A DNA stretch of 6,271 nucleotides. It comes from Chloroflexota bacterium. Lineage in GTDB: Bacteria; Chloroflexota; Anaerolineae; Fen-1058. The DNA is taken from contig JACRBO010000115.1 of NCBI GenBank assembly GCA_016219235.1, positions 1-6,271 on the forward strand. The letters are read 5' to 3'. Shown here piece by piece: positions 1 through 5,464 of this stretch (positions within the stretch are counted from its first letter, which is position 1; each line of letters starts with the position of its first letter). The translations under genes were made by a program, and so were the position numbers. Below the pieces are notes generated by a model that ran no database searches, was not told where the DNA came from, and saw only the letters and a list, made by a program, of their open reading frames with translations.

Positions 1-167
1 AACTCGCGCGTCCACTGCGCGATGTACGGGTTGAACTTGCCGTCGTCGCCGTGAATGCGCCCGTTAAACTGTGCCAGCGGCTCGATGTCATCCACCGTGG
101 CAAAGCGCAAGATCAAGTTGTCGTCCAGTTGTTGCCGGTAAGCAGTATCGATGATTTGAGGGAACAT
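1..167 (-). CDS. GNAT-like acetyltransferase, N-terminal fragment (cut by window edge)
   Basis: This is an open frame of 55 codons from ATG at 167 to the left edge, where the gene continues. A Shine-Dalgarno-like GGAGAG (172-177) lies 4 bases before the ATG. The peptide starts MFPQIIDTAYRQQLDDN and contains LRFATVDDIEPLAQFNGRIH at about residues 20-39. That segment resembles the first beta strand and helix of a GNAT fold. It also matches the equivalent segment of the gene at 241-1221 (ARPATVDDLAATVDLMNAV), so this is probably a further member of the same family. The acetyl-CoA binding motif would lie beyond the edge, so activity cannot be judged. The long leader before the first strand differs from the neighbours and suggests a different subfamily. 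The reading frame is secure; the GNAT assignment is moderately secure. Confidence 0.72.
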   Translation of the reverse strand, partial: MFPQIIDTAYRQQLDDNLILRFATVDDIEPLAQFNGRIHGDDGKFNPYIAQWTRE

Positions 168-186
168 GGCACTCTCCAAAGGAGCA

Positions 187-243
187 ACCAGTAACGAGTA
201 ATGCGACTCCGCCATTAACTCGTTACTCATTACTCGTTACTCA
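187..243. repeat. intergenic inverted repeat array 1 (GAGTAAC/GAGTAAT dialect)
   Basis: This array fills the gap between the GNAT at 241-1221 and the partial GNAT. The left arm AGTAACGAGTAATG (190-203) is a perfect 14-base inverted match to CATTACTCGTTACT (228-241). A second right-arm copy at 213-227 matches with one extra A, so two alternative hairpins are possible. The units are 7-8 bases long like the other arrays, but the core is GAGTAAY rather than GGTAAYY. The outer right unit contains the TGA stop of the upstream gene. Confidence 0.88.
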
Positions 244-1221
244 TTTTGCGTCACGCAAGACTTTCCGATAGCGTAGTGTTTCTGCCGCCACATGCATCCC
301 GGCGCGCAGGTACAACCGATCGGCCCCGGTGTAACTGGTCGCATCGACGCCGAGGCCCGCGCCTTTGTAGCCGCGCCGCTGCATCTCGCCAAAGGCCGCG
401 TGCAGCAGGGCCAGCGCGATGCCGCGCTTGCGCCATGCGCGCCGCACGGCCAGATAGCGCACCGTGCAATGGTCGGGCTGACCCGCTCGCGTCCAGCGAC
501 ACAACGCATACCCGACGATGGTGTCACCCTCGACGGCCAGGAACCACGAACCGGGATCGAAGTCGGGTTCGGTTTCGATAAAGTAGTACAGCCATTTATC
601 ATAGGGCAGCGGATCTTCCTGGCCCCACTCGTCGGCTTGGGCTTCGGCGAAGGCAGCGTATACCGCGCGCTCTTCACCACCGCGCCGGAACGATCGGATG
701 GTGATACCGTTCGCCAGTCTGGGTTCAGGCAGCGCGCCGTTGAAGTCGATCTGCATCCGATGATAGATACGTTCGCGTCGGTAGCCAGATTTCTCCAATC
801 GACGCTGCAAACCGACGTTGCTCGAATAGATGTAAACGTGCTCGATCGAGACAGGCTCACCCGCCGGGGCCGACGTCATCGCCTGCGCCGCGCGTTCGTC
901 GATCCACTGTAATAGCGCTTCACCCACGCCGCTCTCGGCAAAGTCGGGATGCGTCCAGGTGTCGGTGTCATACGGCGACGGCGGCGCATCGGCGATGAAC
1001 TGCGCCATGCCCGCCAACCGCCCATCCGGTGAATGCACCAAAAACGTGTCGATAGTCAGGTTCAAATCATCGCCCTGCCAGTAGCGCTGCATATATTCGA
1101 CGGTCGTGTCGCTCTTGCCGCCATCGAGTTGAGTCACGGCATTCATCAAATCCACCGTCGCGGCCAGATCGTCCACCGTCGCGGGCCGCGCGGTAAAGCC
1201 AGTGGGTAAAGAAATGGTCAT
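241..1221 (-). CDS. tandem-domain GNAT N-acetyltransferase (326 aa)
   Basis: This predicted cytosolic enzyme transfers an acetyl group from acetyl-CoA to an unknown amine substrate. It holds two GNAT domains, roughly residues 8-160 and 172-322. The C-terminal half has a canonical acetyl-CoA pyrophosphate-binding motif, R264-K-R-G267-I-A269, after the strand CTVRYLAVRR. It also has the late-domain segment LGVDATSYTGADRLYLRAGM (290-309). In the N-terminal half the matching loop (about 91-100) keeps GxG (G98, G100) but has Ala where R or Q is usual, so that half may be structural or substrate-binding. The double-GNAT layout recalls mycothiol synthase MshD, but nothing here supports that specific reaction. 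The start is ATG 1221, with AGGA at 1230-1233 eight bases upstream. The TGA stop (241-243) lies inside the downstream repeat array. It is one of three complete paralogues in a row. Confidence 0.9.
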   Translation of the reverse strand: MTISLPTGFTARPATVDDLAATVDLMNAVTQLDGGKSDTTVEYMQRYWQGDDLNLTIDTFLVHSPDGRLAGMAQFIADAPPSPYDTDTWTHPDFAESGVGEALLQWIDERAAQAMTSAPAGEPVSIEHVYIYSSNVGLQRRLEKSGYRRERIYHRMQIDFNGALPEPRLANGITIRSFRRGGEERAVYAAFAEAQADEWGQEDPLPYDKWLYYFIETEPDFDPGSWFLAVEGDTIVGYALCRWTRAGQPDHCTVRYLAVRRAWRKRGIALALLHAAFGEMQRRGYKGAGLGVDATSYTGADRLYLRAGMHVAAETLRYRKVLRDAK

Positions 1222-1229
1222 GGTGAAAA

Positions 1230-1233
1230 TCCT
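1230..1233 (-). promoter_or_regulatory. Shine-Dalgarno of the 241-1221 GNAT
   Basis: AGGA lies eight bases before ATG 1221. It sits in the only non-repeat stretch of this gap (1222-1240), showing that the array stops just short of the translation start signal. Confidence 0.65.
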
Positions 1234-1240
1234 GTGTCAG

Positions 1241-1433
1241 TGGTAATCGGTAATCGGTCAATCGGTAACTGGTCAATCAGTCAATTGGTCAATCAGTCAA
1301 TTGGTCAATTGGTCAATTGGTCAATCGGTAACTGGTAACCAGTCCACCAGTTACCAGTTACCGATTACCAGTCAACCGATTACCAGTCAACCAGTTACCA
1401 GTCAACCAATCACTCGTCACTCATCACTCATCA
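1241..1433. repeat. intergenic inverted repeat array 2 (7/8-base units, long hairpin)
   Basis: About 190 bases of mixed heptamers (GGTAACT, GGTAATC) and octamers (GGTCAATT, GGTCAATC, AGTCAATT) fill 1241-1340. They are followed by reverse-complement units (AGTTACC, GATTACC, AGTCAACC) to about 1410. The core is a perfect 17-bp stem: AATCGGTAACTGGTAAC (1323-1339) pairs with 1350-1366 across a 10-base loop. The gene-proximal end (about 1409-1433) changes to TCACTC/CATCACT units, and the outermost holds the TGA stop of the 1431-2471 gene. The other end stops seven bases short of the AGGA ribosome binding site at 1230-1233. Confidence 0.93.
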
Positions 1434-2471
1434 CTTCAACGCTTGCGTGCTCAACTCCACGCCGCCGCGCAATTCCTTCTCGTACGTGTTGTACTTGCGA
1501 TGCACGTGCATGCCCACGCGCTCGTACAGGCGCAGCGCGCCCGTCAGGTTGTAGGCATCCACGCCCAGGCCAACGGAGGTCTTGCCGCGCCGATAGAACT
1601 CGCCGAAGGAGTGATGCAGCAGCGCCGTCGCTAAGCCTTTGTGCCGATACTCGCGCAGCACGCCCAGCGAGCCGACCCAGCCCATGTTGGGATCTTCGTC
1701 GGCTTCGGCGTTATTGAGGCTGATGCCCGCAATCCGATCACCATCGACGGCGAGCAGCCACAACGACGGATCGAACCCTGACTCGGTCATCCAGTGGCGC
1801 AGCATTTGCACATCGGCTTCAAACGGCCGCTCGGTAAAGCCCCAGTGATCGCGGAACGCTTCACGATCGACCCAGGCCACGGCTTCGAGGTCACGCTCGG
1901 GCACGAACGGCCGCAGCGTAATGCCGTCCGGCCACACAGGCGTTGGCGGAGCTTCGGTTAACTCGATGCGCATGTGATAACTGTTGCGCACCAGTTGAAA
2001 GCCCGCCGAGAGATATGCATCATTCACTTCGGAATCCAGTTGGTTGACCCAACCGATGGCACTCACCCGCGCGACCTGTGGGGCGCGTGGCAAAGCCGAT
2101 TGCCGTGCCTTCTCTTCGGCGAAACGCAGCAGGGCCGCCTCGATACCGCGCCCCAGATGATCGGGGTGAAGCTTGATCCACATGTTGATACGCGTGTGCG
2201 GATCGAACAAGTCCCACACTTCCACGCAAGCCACCAGTTGCCCGTTCGGCGCGCGGACCACCTTCACATATTCGGGCAGATTCAAGATTGGAATTTCCCA
2301 CTCGCTGCGATACCGCTCGACGGTAAACTCGTTCACGCCCACGGTGTGCCGTGAAGAAGCGTTGAACATCTCAACGGCTTCCGGCAAATCGTCCAACGTC
2401 GCCCCATGCAGGGTATAGCCGTCAGGTAAACCAAAGTCAGTCATTTCAGCCAATTCAAGTTCAGCCAACAT
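1431..2471 (-). CDS. tandem-domain GNAT N-acetyltransferase (346 aa)
   Basis: This is a two-domain GNAT acetyltransferase with an unknown amine substrate. Domain 1 spans about residues 18-170 and domain 2 about 183-335. Domain 2 carries the canonical acetyl-CoA loop R276-H-K-G279-L-A281, followed by GLGVDAYNLTGALRLYERVG (301-320), the typical C-terminal GNAT segment. Domain 1 has HPDHLGRGIEAAL (102-114), in which the usual Arg/Gln is Leu106 and the last small residue is Glu111, so it looks degenerate. The frame stays open upstream to about 2585, but those 38 extra residues (MTNYRLTNYRSPIDQLP...) are translated repeat units. ATG 2471 is chosen because AGGAG (2481-2485) lies nine bases before it. 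An in-frame ATG at 2444 is a weaker alternative. The TGA stop (1431-1433) is the first unit of the downstream repeat array. Confidence 0.9.
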   Translation of the reverse strand: MLAELELAEMTDFGLPDGYTLHGATLDDLPEAVEMFNASSRHTVGVNEFTVERYRSEWEIPILNLPEYVKVVRAPNGQLVACVEVWDLFDPHTRINMWIKLHPDHLGRGIEAALLRFAEEKARQSALPRAPQVARVSAIGWVNQLDSEVNDAYLSAGFQLVRNSYHMRIELTEAPPTPVWPDGITLRPFVPERDLEAVAWVDREAFRDHWGFTERPFEADVQMLRHWMTESGFDPSLWLLAVDGDRIAGISLNNAEADEDPNMGWVGSLGVLREYRHKGLATALLHHSFGEFYRRGKTSVGLGVDAYNLTGALRLYERVGMHVHRKYNTYEKELRGGVELSTQALK

Positions 2472-2480
2472 GGTCGTTTT

Positions 2481-2487
2481 CTCCTGA
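2481..2487 (-). promoter_or_regulatory. Shine-Dalgarno deciding start of the 1431-2471 GNAT
   Basis: In transcript sense TCAGGAG is followed by nine bases from the AGGAG core to ATG 2471. It separates the repeat array from the gene and argues against the upstream, repeat-encoded start. Confidence 0.8.
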
Positions 2488-2494
2488 GAATGAA

Positions 2495-2651
2495 ACTGGT
2501 CAATTGGTGATCGGTCAACTGGTAACTGGTCAATCGGTAATTGGTCAATCGGTGATCGGTAATTGGTCAATCGGTAATTGGTCAACCAGTTACCGATTAC
2601 CAGTTACCGATTACCAGTTACCAGTTACCAGTTACCAGTTTCCGGTTACTC
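2495..2651. repeat. intergenic inverted repeat array 3 (7/8-base units, long hairpin)
   Basis: Left-arm units GGTCAATT, GGTGATC, GGTCAACT and GGTAACT run to about 2582. Right-arm units AGTTACC and GATTACC run to about 2640. The centre 2569-2598 (AATCGGTAATTGGT, loop CA, ACCAGTTACCGATT) pairs at 13 of 14 positions, and the stem continues outward past a one-base bulge. The last unit, in transcript sense CGAGTAACCGG, contains the TAA stop of the gene at 2646-3665. The array ends about eight bases from the TCAGGAG Shine-Dalgarno of the next gene. Confidence 0.93.
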
Positions 2652-3665
2652 GTCCCCCATCGGCTTCCAGTAACTGCCAAACCGCTTCACGGCCTTGAAG
2701 CCGAGTCGTTCATAGACCCGCAGCGCGCCGCTGAGGTTCTCTGTATCGACGCCCAGCGCCGCTTCTGTCATGCCGTACTCTTTCAACACGCGCAGACTTC
2801 GCGCGATCAATGCGCTGGCTAAGCCTTGCTTGCGCCATGGCCGCCGCACACAGATCGGATCGGGCCAGCCGCGCAGACGCTTGAAGTGCGCGTTCTCTTC
2901 GGCATCGATGTAGGGCAGTACCACACCCGCTACCTCATCGCCCGCCCACGCCACTTGCCACAAATGCGGCTGAAAGTGCGGACTGTTCAACCAGCGTTGA
3001 TGCTCTTGCTCGGTGGACTCGCTGTGCCCCCAGTGATCGCGAAACGCTTCATTCAACGCCGCGCCAATCGCGCGATAGTGATCGGACGTCGCCGGGCGCA
3101 CTGCCAGTCCGGCGGGCAGCGGCAGATCAGGAATGTCCTCCAGATCGGGCCGCACCATCTCATAAAAGTTGCGTTTGATCTCATAGCCTTCACTGCGCAG
3201 CAACGCGTCCGCGCCCAGCTCTGTATCGGCCACAAATGATTGGAAGTAACGCGGCCCGGTGTCCGGCTGCGTGGCAGCGATCTCGCGCAGATACGCCTCA
3301 CCCTGATGCAGCATCGCACGCCCGATGCCGCGTCGTGACCAGTCCGGCAGGATGCAGCCGATGTTGAGGTACAGCCGCGTGCCGTCATCCAACTGGCGAT
3401 GCCAGCGGCGGCCATACGCAATCGGCCGGCCACCGACCTCGGCCAACAGCACGTCGCGCCGCGGATCGAAGTTGGATGTGTTGCGATAGAAATTCTTCAG
3501 CCACTCCAACGTGATAACCTCGCCCGTTTGATTGGCCTCAAAGTAAGCATTGGTCAAATCGACGATCACGGCATAGTCGTCGTCGCGAAACAGCCGAAAC
3601 GTCAAGCCCGCAATCGCCGGCGCGTCGGGCAAGAAGATTCGATCGGTAGTTGTTTCAAGTATCAT
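2646..3665 (-). CDS. tandem-domain GNAT N-acetyltransferase (339 aa)
   Basis: This is the third complete two-domain GNAT in the row, with no substrate identifiable. Domain 1 (about residues 20-170) has ILPDWSRRGIGRAML (105-119). It keeps GIG (113-115) but has Ser110 at the usual Arg/Gln position. Domain 2 (about 186-335) has a canonical R278-K-Q-G281-L-A283 loop after ICVRRPW. It then has ALGVDTENLSGALRVYERLG (303-322), close to the same segment in the 1431-2471 gene. Domain 2 also shares NEAFRDHWGHSE (205-216) with REAFRDHWGFTE of that gene, which supports recent paralogy. ATG 3665 is chosen because GGAGG (3671-3675) lies five bases upstream. The frame is open to 3725, but the extra 20 residues are repeat-derived. 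The stop TAA (2646-2648) forms part of a GAGTAAC repeat unit. Confidence 0.9.
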   Translation of the reverse strand: MILETTTDRIFLPDAPAIAGLTFRLFRDDDYAVIVDLTNAYFEANQTGEVITLEWLKNFYRNTSNFDPRRDVLLAEVGGRPIAYGRRWHRQLDDGTRLYLNIGCILPDWSRRGIGRAMLHQGEAYLREIAATQPDTGPRYFQSFVADTELGADALLRSEGYEIKRNFYEMVRPDLEDIPDLPLPAGLAVRPATSDHYRAIGAALNEAFRDHWGHSESTEQEHQRWLNSPHFQPHLWQVAWAGDEVAGVVLPYIDAEENAHFKRLRGWPDPICVRRPWRKQGLASALIARSLRVLKEYGMTEAALGVDTENLSGALRVYERLGFKAVKRFGSYWKPMGDE

Positions 3666-3670
3666 GGTTG

Positions 3671-3677
3671 CCTCCAG
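3671..3677 (-). promoter_or_regulatory. Shine-Dalgarno deciding start of the 2646-3665 GNAT
   Basis: CTGGAGG in transcript sense lies five bases before ATG 3665. It makes the upstream in-frame start at 3725, inside the repeats, unnecessary. Confidence 0.82.
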
Positions 3678-3682
3678 ATTGT

Positions 3683-3856
3683 TGGTAATCGGTGATCGGT
3701 AATCGGTAAATCTGTAATCGGTCAATCGGTAACTAGTTGACCGGTCGACCAGTTACCGATTGACCAGTCACCAGTTACCGATTGACCAGTCACCAGTTAC
3801 CAGTTGACCAGTTACCGATTGACCGATCACCAGTTACCAGTTGACCAATTACCAAT
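3683..3856. repeat. intergenic inverted repeat array 4 (7/8-base units, long hairpin)
   Basis: GGTAATC and GGTGATC units form a short left arm up to about 3742. A longer right arm of AGTTACC, GATTGACC, AGTCACC and AGTTGACC units follows to about 3856. The arms are unequal, so part of the right arm has no partner within the array. The right end overlaps the last two codons and the TAA stop of rtcB (GAT TGG TAA in transcript sense). The left end abuts the GGAGG ribosome binding site at 3671-3675. Confidence 0.93.
3720..3765. repeat. 46-base near-perfect palindrome at the centre of array 4
   Basis: The left half begins GGTCAATCGGTAACT and the right half ends AGTTACCGATTGACC. They meet at GACCGGTC with no spacer. 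Of 23 base pairs, 21 are Watson-Crick; the exceptions are 3735/3750 and 3738/3747. A palindrome this long without a loop could extrude as a cruciform in DNA, or form a stable hairpin with a minimal loop in RNA. Confidence 0.9.
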
Positions 3857-5285
3857 CCCCGCCTTCTTCCGCCATGCGCACGATGCGCGGCGTGAAGCGG
3901 CCGATGATTTCAACCAGATCAGACTGCGCGGCGATCACTTCATTGATCGGCTTGTAGGCTTGCGGTGATTCATCGACCGCGCCGCCCAGCAGCGTCACGT
4001 TGCGCTCGCGCAGATACGCATCGCGCGCATGGCGCGTGATCGTCTCGTCCGCTTTCCTGCGGCTCATCGCGCGGCCCGCGCCGTGCGATGCCGAGTTGAT
4101 CGATTGCGCGTCGCCACGCCCGCGTACCACGTAGCCGGCATCGCCCATCGAGCCGGGGATCACACCGAGCACACCTGCACTCGCGGGCGTCGCGCCTTTG
4201 CGATGCACGATCACGTCGCGGCCATCGGCCAGCGTTTCGCGCCACGCAAAGTTGTGATGATTCTCCACTACCGCGGCCGGCTTCAACCCGATCGCGTTCG
4301 CCACCTTGCGGTGAATCACCGCGTGATTGGCCGACGCGAACCGACCGGCCAGTTCCATCGAGACCCAGTACTCTTGACCGAGTTCCGAATTCAGATCGAG
4401 CCACGCCAGGTGCCGCACGGCGCGATCAAGATCAGGATGCTGCTCTTGCGCCAACTGCGAATACAAATTGGCGATCTTGAAGCCGACGCCGCGCGAGCCG
4501 CTGTGCGACAACAACGCCAGATATTCGCCCGGCTCCAGCCCCAACCGATCGTCTTTCTCGATCACATCGAACGCCCCCCACTCCACGAAGTGATTGCCTG
4601 TGCCGCTGGTACCGAGTTGGCCTGCGGCCAGATCGTGTAAGGACTTCAGCATGCGCGTGGCTTTCCAATCGGCATCGTCCAGCACGTCGTGATCGGGCCG
4701 CTCTGCGGTGCTCCACTTTTCGCCGATGCCGAAGCGCGTTTGCTCCAGCAGCGCATTCTTGAACTGGCCTGGCCGCTGCCCGATAACGAACGGCGACACT
4801 TCGAAGATCGACAACCGCATGCGGCACGCGATGTCCACACCGACCGCATATGGAATCACCGCGCCTTCGGTCGCCAGCACCCCGCCGATCGGCAGGCCGT
4901 AGCCCTGATGCGCATCCGGCATCAGCGCGCCTGCGGCCGTGATCGGCAAACGCATCGCCGCTTCCATTTGCGCCAGCGCCCCTTGTTCGATGTGCTCCCG
5001 GCCCCAGATGCGATACGGCAGCGCCTCATCGCGCAGGGTATCATCGGTCCGATCGGCTTGCGGGGCGAAGGCGCGCATGCGCGTACGCAAGCACTCGCGT
5101 GCTAAATCGCCCAGCTTCACATCGGATAGATAATCGCCCGGTTTGGCGCGCACAGCATCGAGCCGCGCCAGAATCGCCTCGCGATCCAACTCATCGTCCC
5201 ACAATTTGTCGGCGGCCTTCCTGGCAAGTCCAATGATGCGGCCCTCCGGCCAGCCGTGAAATTTGAGAATTTTGCCCGTAATCAT
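3849..5285 (-). CDS. rtcB: RtcB-family RNA ligase (tRNA-splicing / RNA-repair ligase)
   Basis: RtcB ligases join RNA 2',3'-cyclic phosphate or 3'-phosphate ends to 5'-OH ends using GTP and Mn2+, in tRNA splicing or RNA repair. The 478-residue length is usual for the long forms. Visible family landmarks in order: MPDAHQGYGLPIGG (122-135); D151 and C154 (metal ligands) in VGVDIACRM; GTGNHFVEWG with N231, H232 and E235; H261 in SHSGSRGVG; H343/H344 in ENHHNFAW; VHRKGA (360-365); and HGAGR (401-405), whose H401 matches the guanylylated histidine. The usual DIGCGM or DINCG motif reads DIACRM here, and the conserved C-terminal Lys position appears to be Arg470. This marks a divergent subgroup that keeps the catalytic set. 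ATG 5285 has GAGGG (5291-5295) five bases upstream; an upstream TTG at 5297 is unlikely. No rtcA, archease or prfH lies adjacent in the window. The last codons GAT TGG TAA merge into the repeat array. Confidence 0.93.
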   Translation of the reverse strand: MITGKILKFHGWPEGRIIGLARKAADKLWDDELDREAILARLDAVRAKPGDYLSDVKLGDLARECLRTRMRAFAPQADRTDDTLRDEALPYRIWGREHIEQGALAQMEAAMRLPITAAGALMPDAHQGYGLPIGGVLATEGAVIPYAVGVDIACRMRLSIFEVSPFVIGQRPGQFKNALLEQTRFGIGEKWSTAERPDHDVLDDADWKATRMLKSLHDLAAGQLGTSGTGNHFVEWGAFDVIEKDDRLGLEPGEYLALLSHSGSRGVGFKIANLYSQLAQEQHPDLDRAVRHLAWLDLNSELGQEYWVSMELAGRFASANHAVIHRKVANAIGLKPAAVVENHHNFAWRETLADGRDVIVHRKGATPASAGVLGVIPGSMGDAGYVVRGRGDAQSINSASHGAGRAMSRRKADETITRHARDAYLRERNVTLLGGAVDESPQAYKPINEVIAAQSDLVEIIGRFTPRIVRMAEEGGDW

Positions 5286-5290
5286 GATTG

Positions 5291-5295
5291 CCCTC
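5291..5295 (-). promoter_or_regulatory. Shine-Dalgarno deciding start of rtcB
   Basis: GAGGG lies five bases before ATG 5285. The upstream TTG at 5297 overlaps this site and would add only four residues, so ATG 5285 is preferred. Confidence 0.78.
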
Positions 5296-5304
5296 AATGT
5301 GTAG

Positions 5305-5464
5305 CGAGTAATTGGTAACTGGTCAATCGGTCAATTGGTCGATTGGTCGATTGGTCGATTGGTCAATTGGTCGATTGGTCGATTGGTCAATCGGTAACCA
5401 GTCAACTGATTACCAGTTACCGATCGACCGATTACCAATCACCAATTACCGGTTACCAATCACC
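5305..5464. repeat. intergenic inverted repeat array 5 with nine tandem octamers
   Basis: This array separates the permease stop from the rtcB start. The left arm holds nine uninterrupted octamers at 5321-5392 (forms GGTCAATC, GGTCAATT, GGTCGATT), then GGTAACC. The right arm uses GATTACC, AGTTACC, GATCGACC and AATTACC units. The core stem pairs 5381-5398 with 5416-5433 across a 17-base loop; 15 of 18 pairs are Watson-Crick and two of the rest are G-T on the plus strand. The right end contains the TGA stop of the permease. The left end begins with a CGAGTAATT unit about nine bases from the rtcB Shine-Dalgarno. Confidence 0.93.
5321..5392. repeat. uninterrupted octamer microsatellite-like tract (9 x 8 bases)
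   Basis: Nine consecutive 8-base units differ only at positions 5 and 8 (GGTC[A/G]ATT, with C at the last position in the first and last units). This is the most regular tandem stretch in the window and a likely site of slipped-strand length change. Octamers shift the reading frame each unit and lack stops in the plus direction, which produces long artificial plus-strand open frames here. Confidence 0.9.

Noticed and set aside
292..912. Long plus-strand frame of about 206 codons opposite the first complete GNAT
   Set aside because: It is a shadow of the GNAT gene in GC-rich DNA. The minus-strand product has clear family motifs and the plus-strand product has none.
1323..1366. Array cores as intrinsic transcription terminators
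   Set aside because: The stems are strong but no run of T follows on the minus strand, and the stems are not GC-rich. Termination is possible but not supported by the sequence.
1241..1433. CRISPR array
   Set aside because: The units are only 7-8 bases, degenerate and contiguous, with no unique spacers of constant length and no cas genes nearby.
2472..2585. N-terminal extension of the GNAT (MTNYRLTNYRSPIDQLP...) as real protein
   Set aside because: It is a direct translation of repeat units, and a good AGGAG site precedes ATG 2471. The same kind of extension appears on the next GNAT (3666-3725), also repeat-derived.
187..5464. REP/RAYT elements or insertion-sequence ends
   Set aside because: There is no transposase-like gene, no target-site duplication and no fixed element boundary. 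The arrays vary in length and unit order, unlike mobile element copies.
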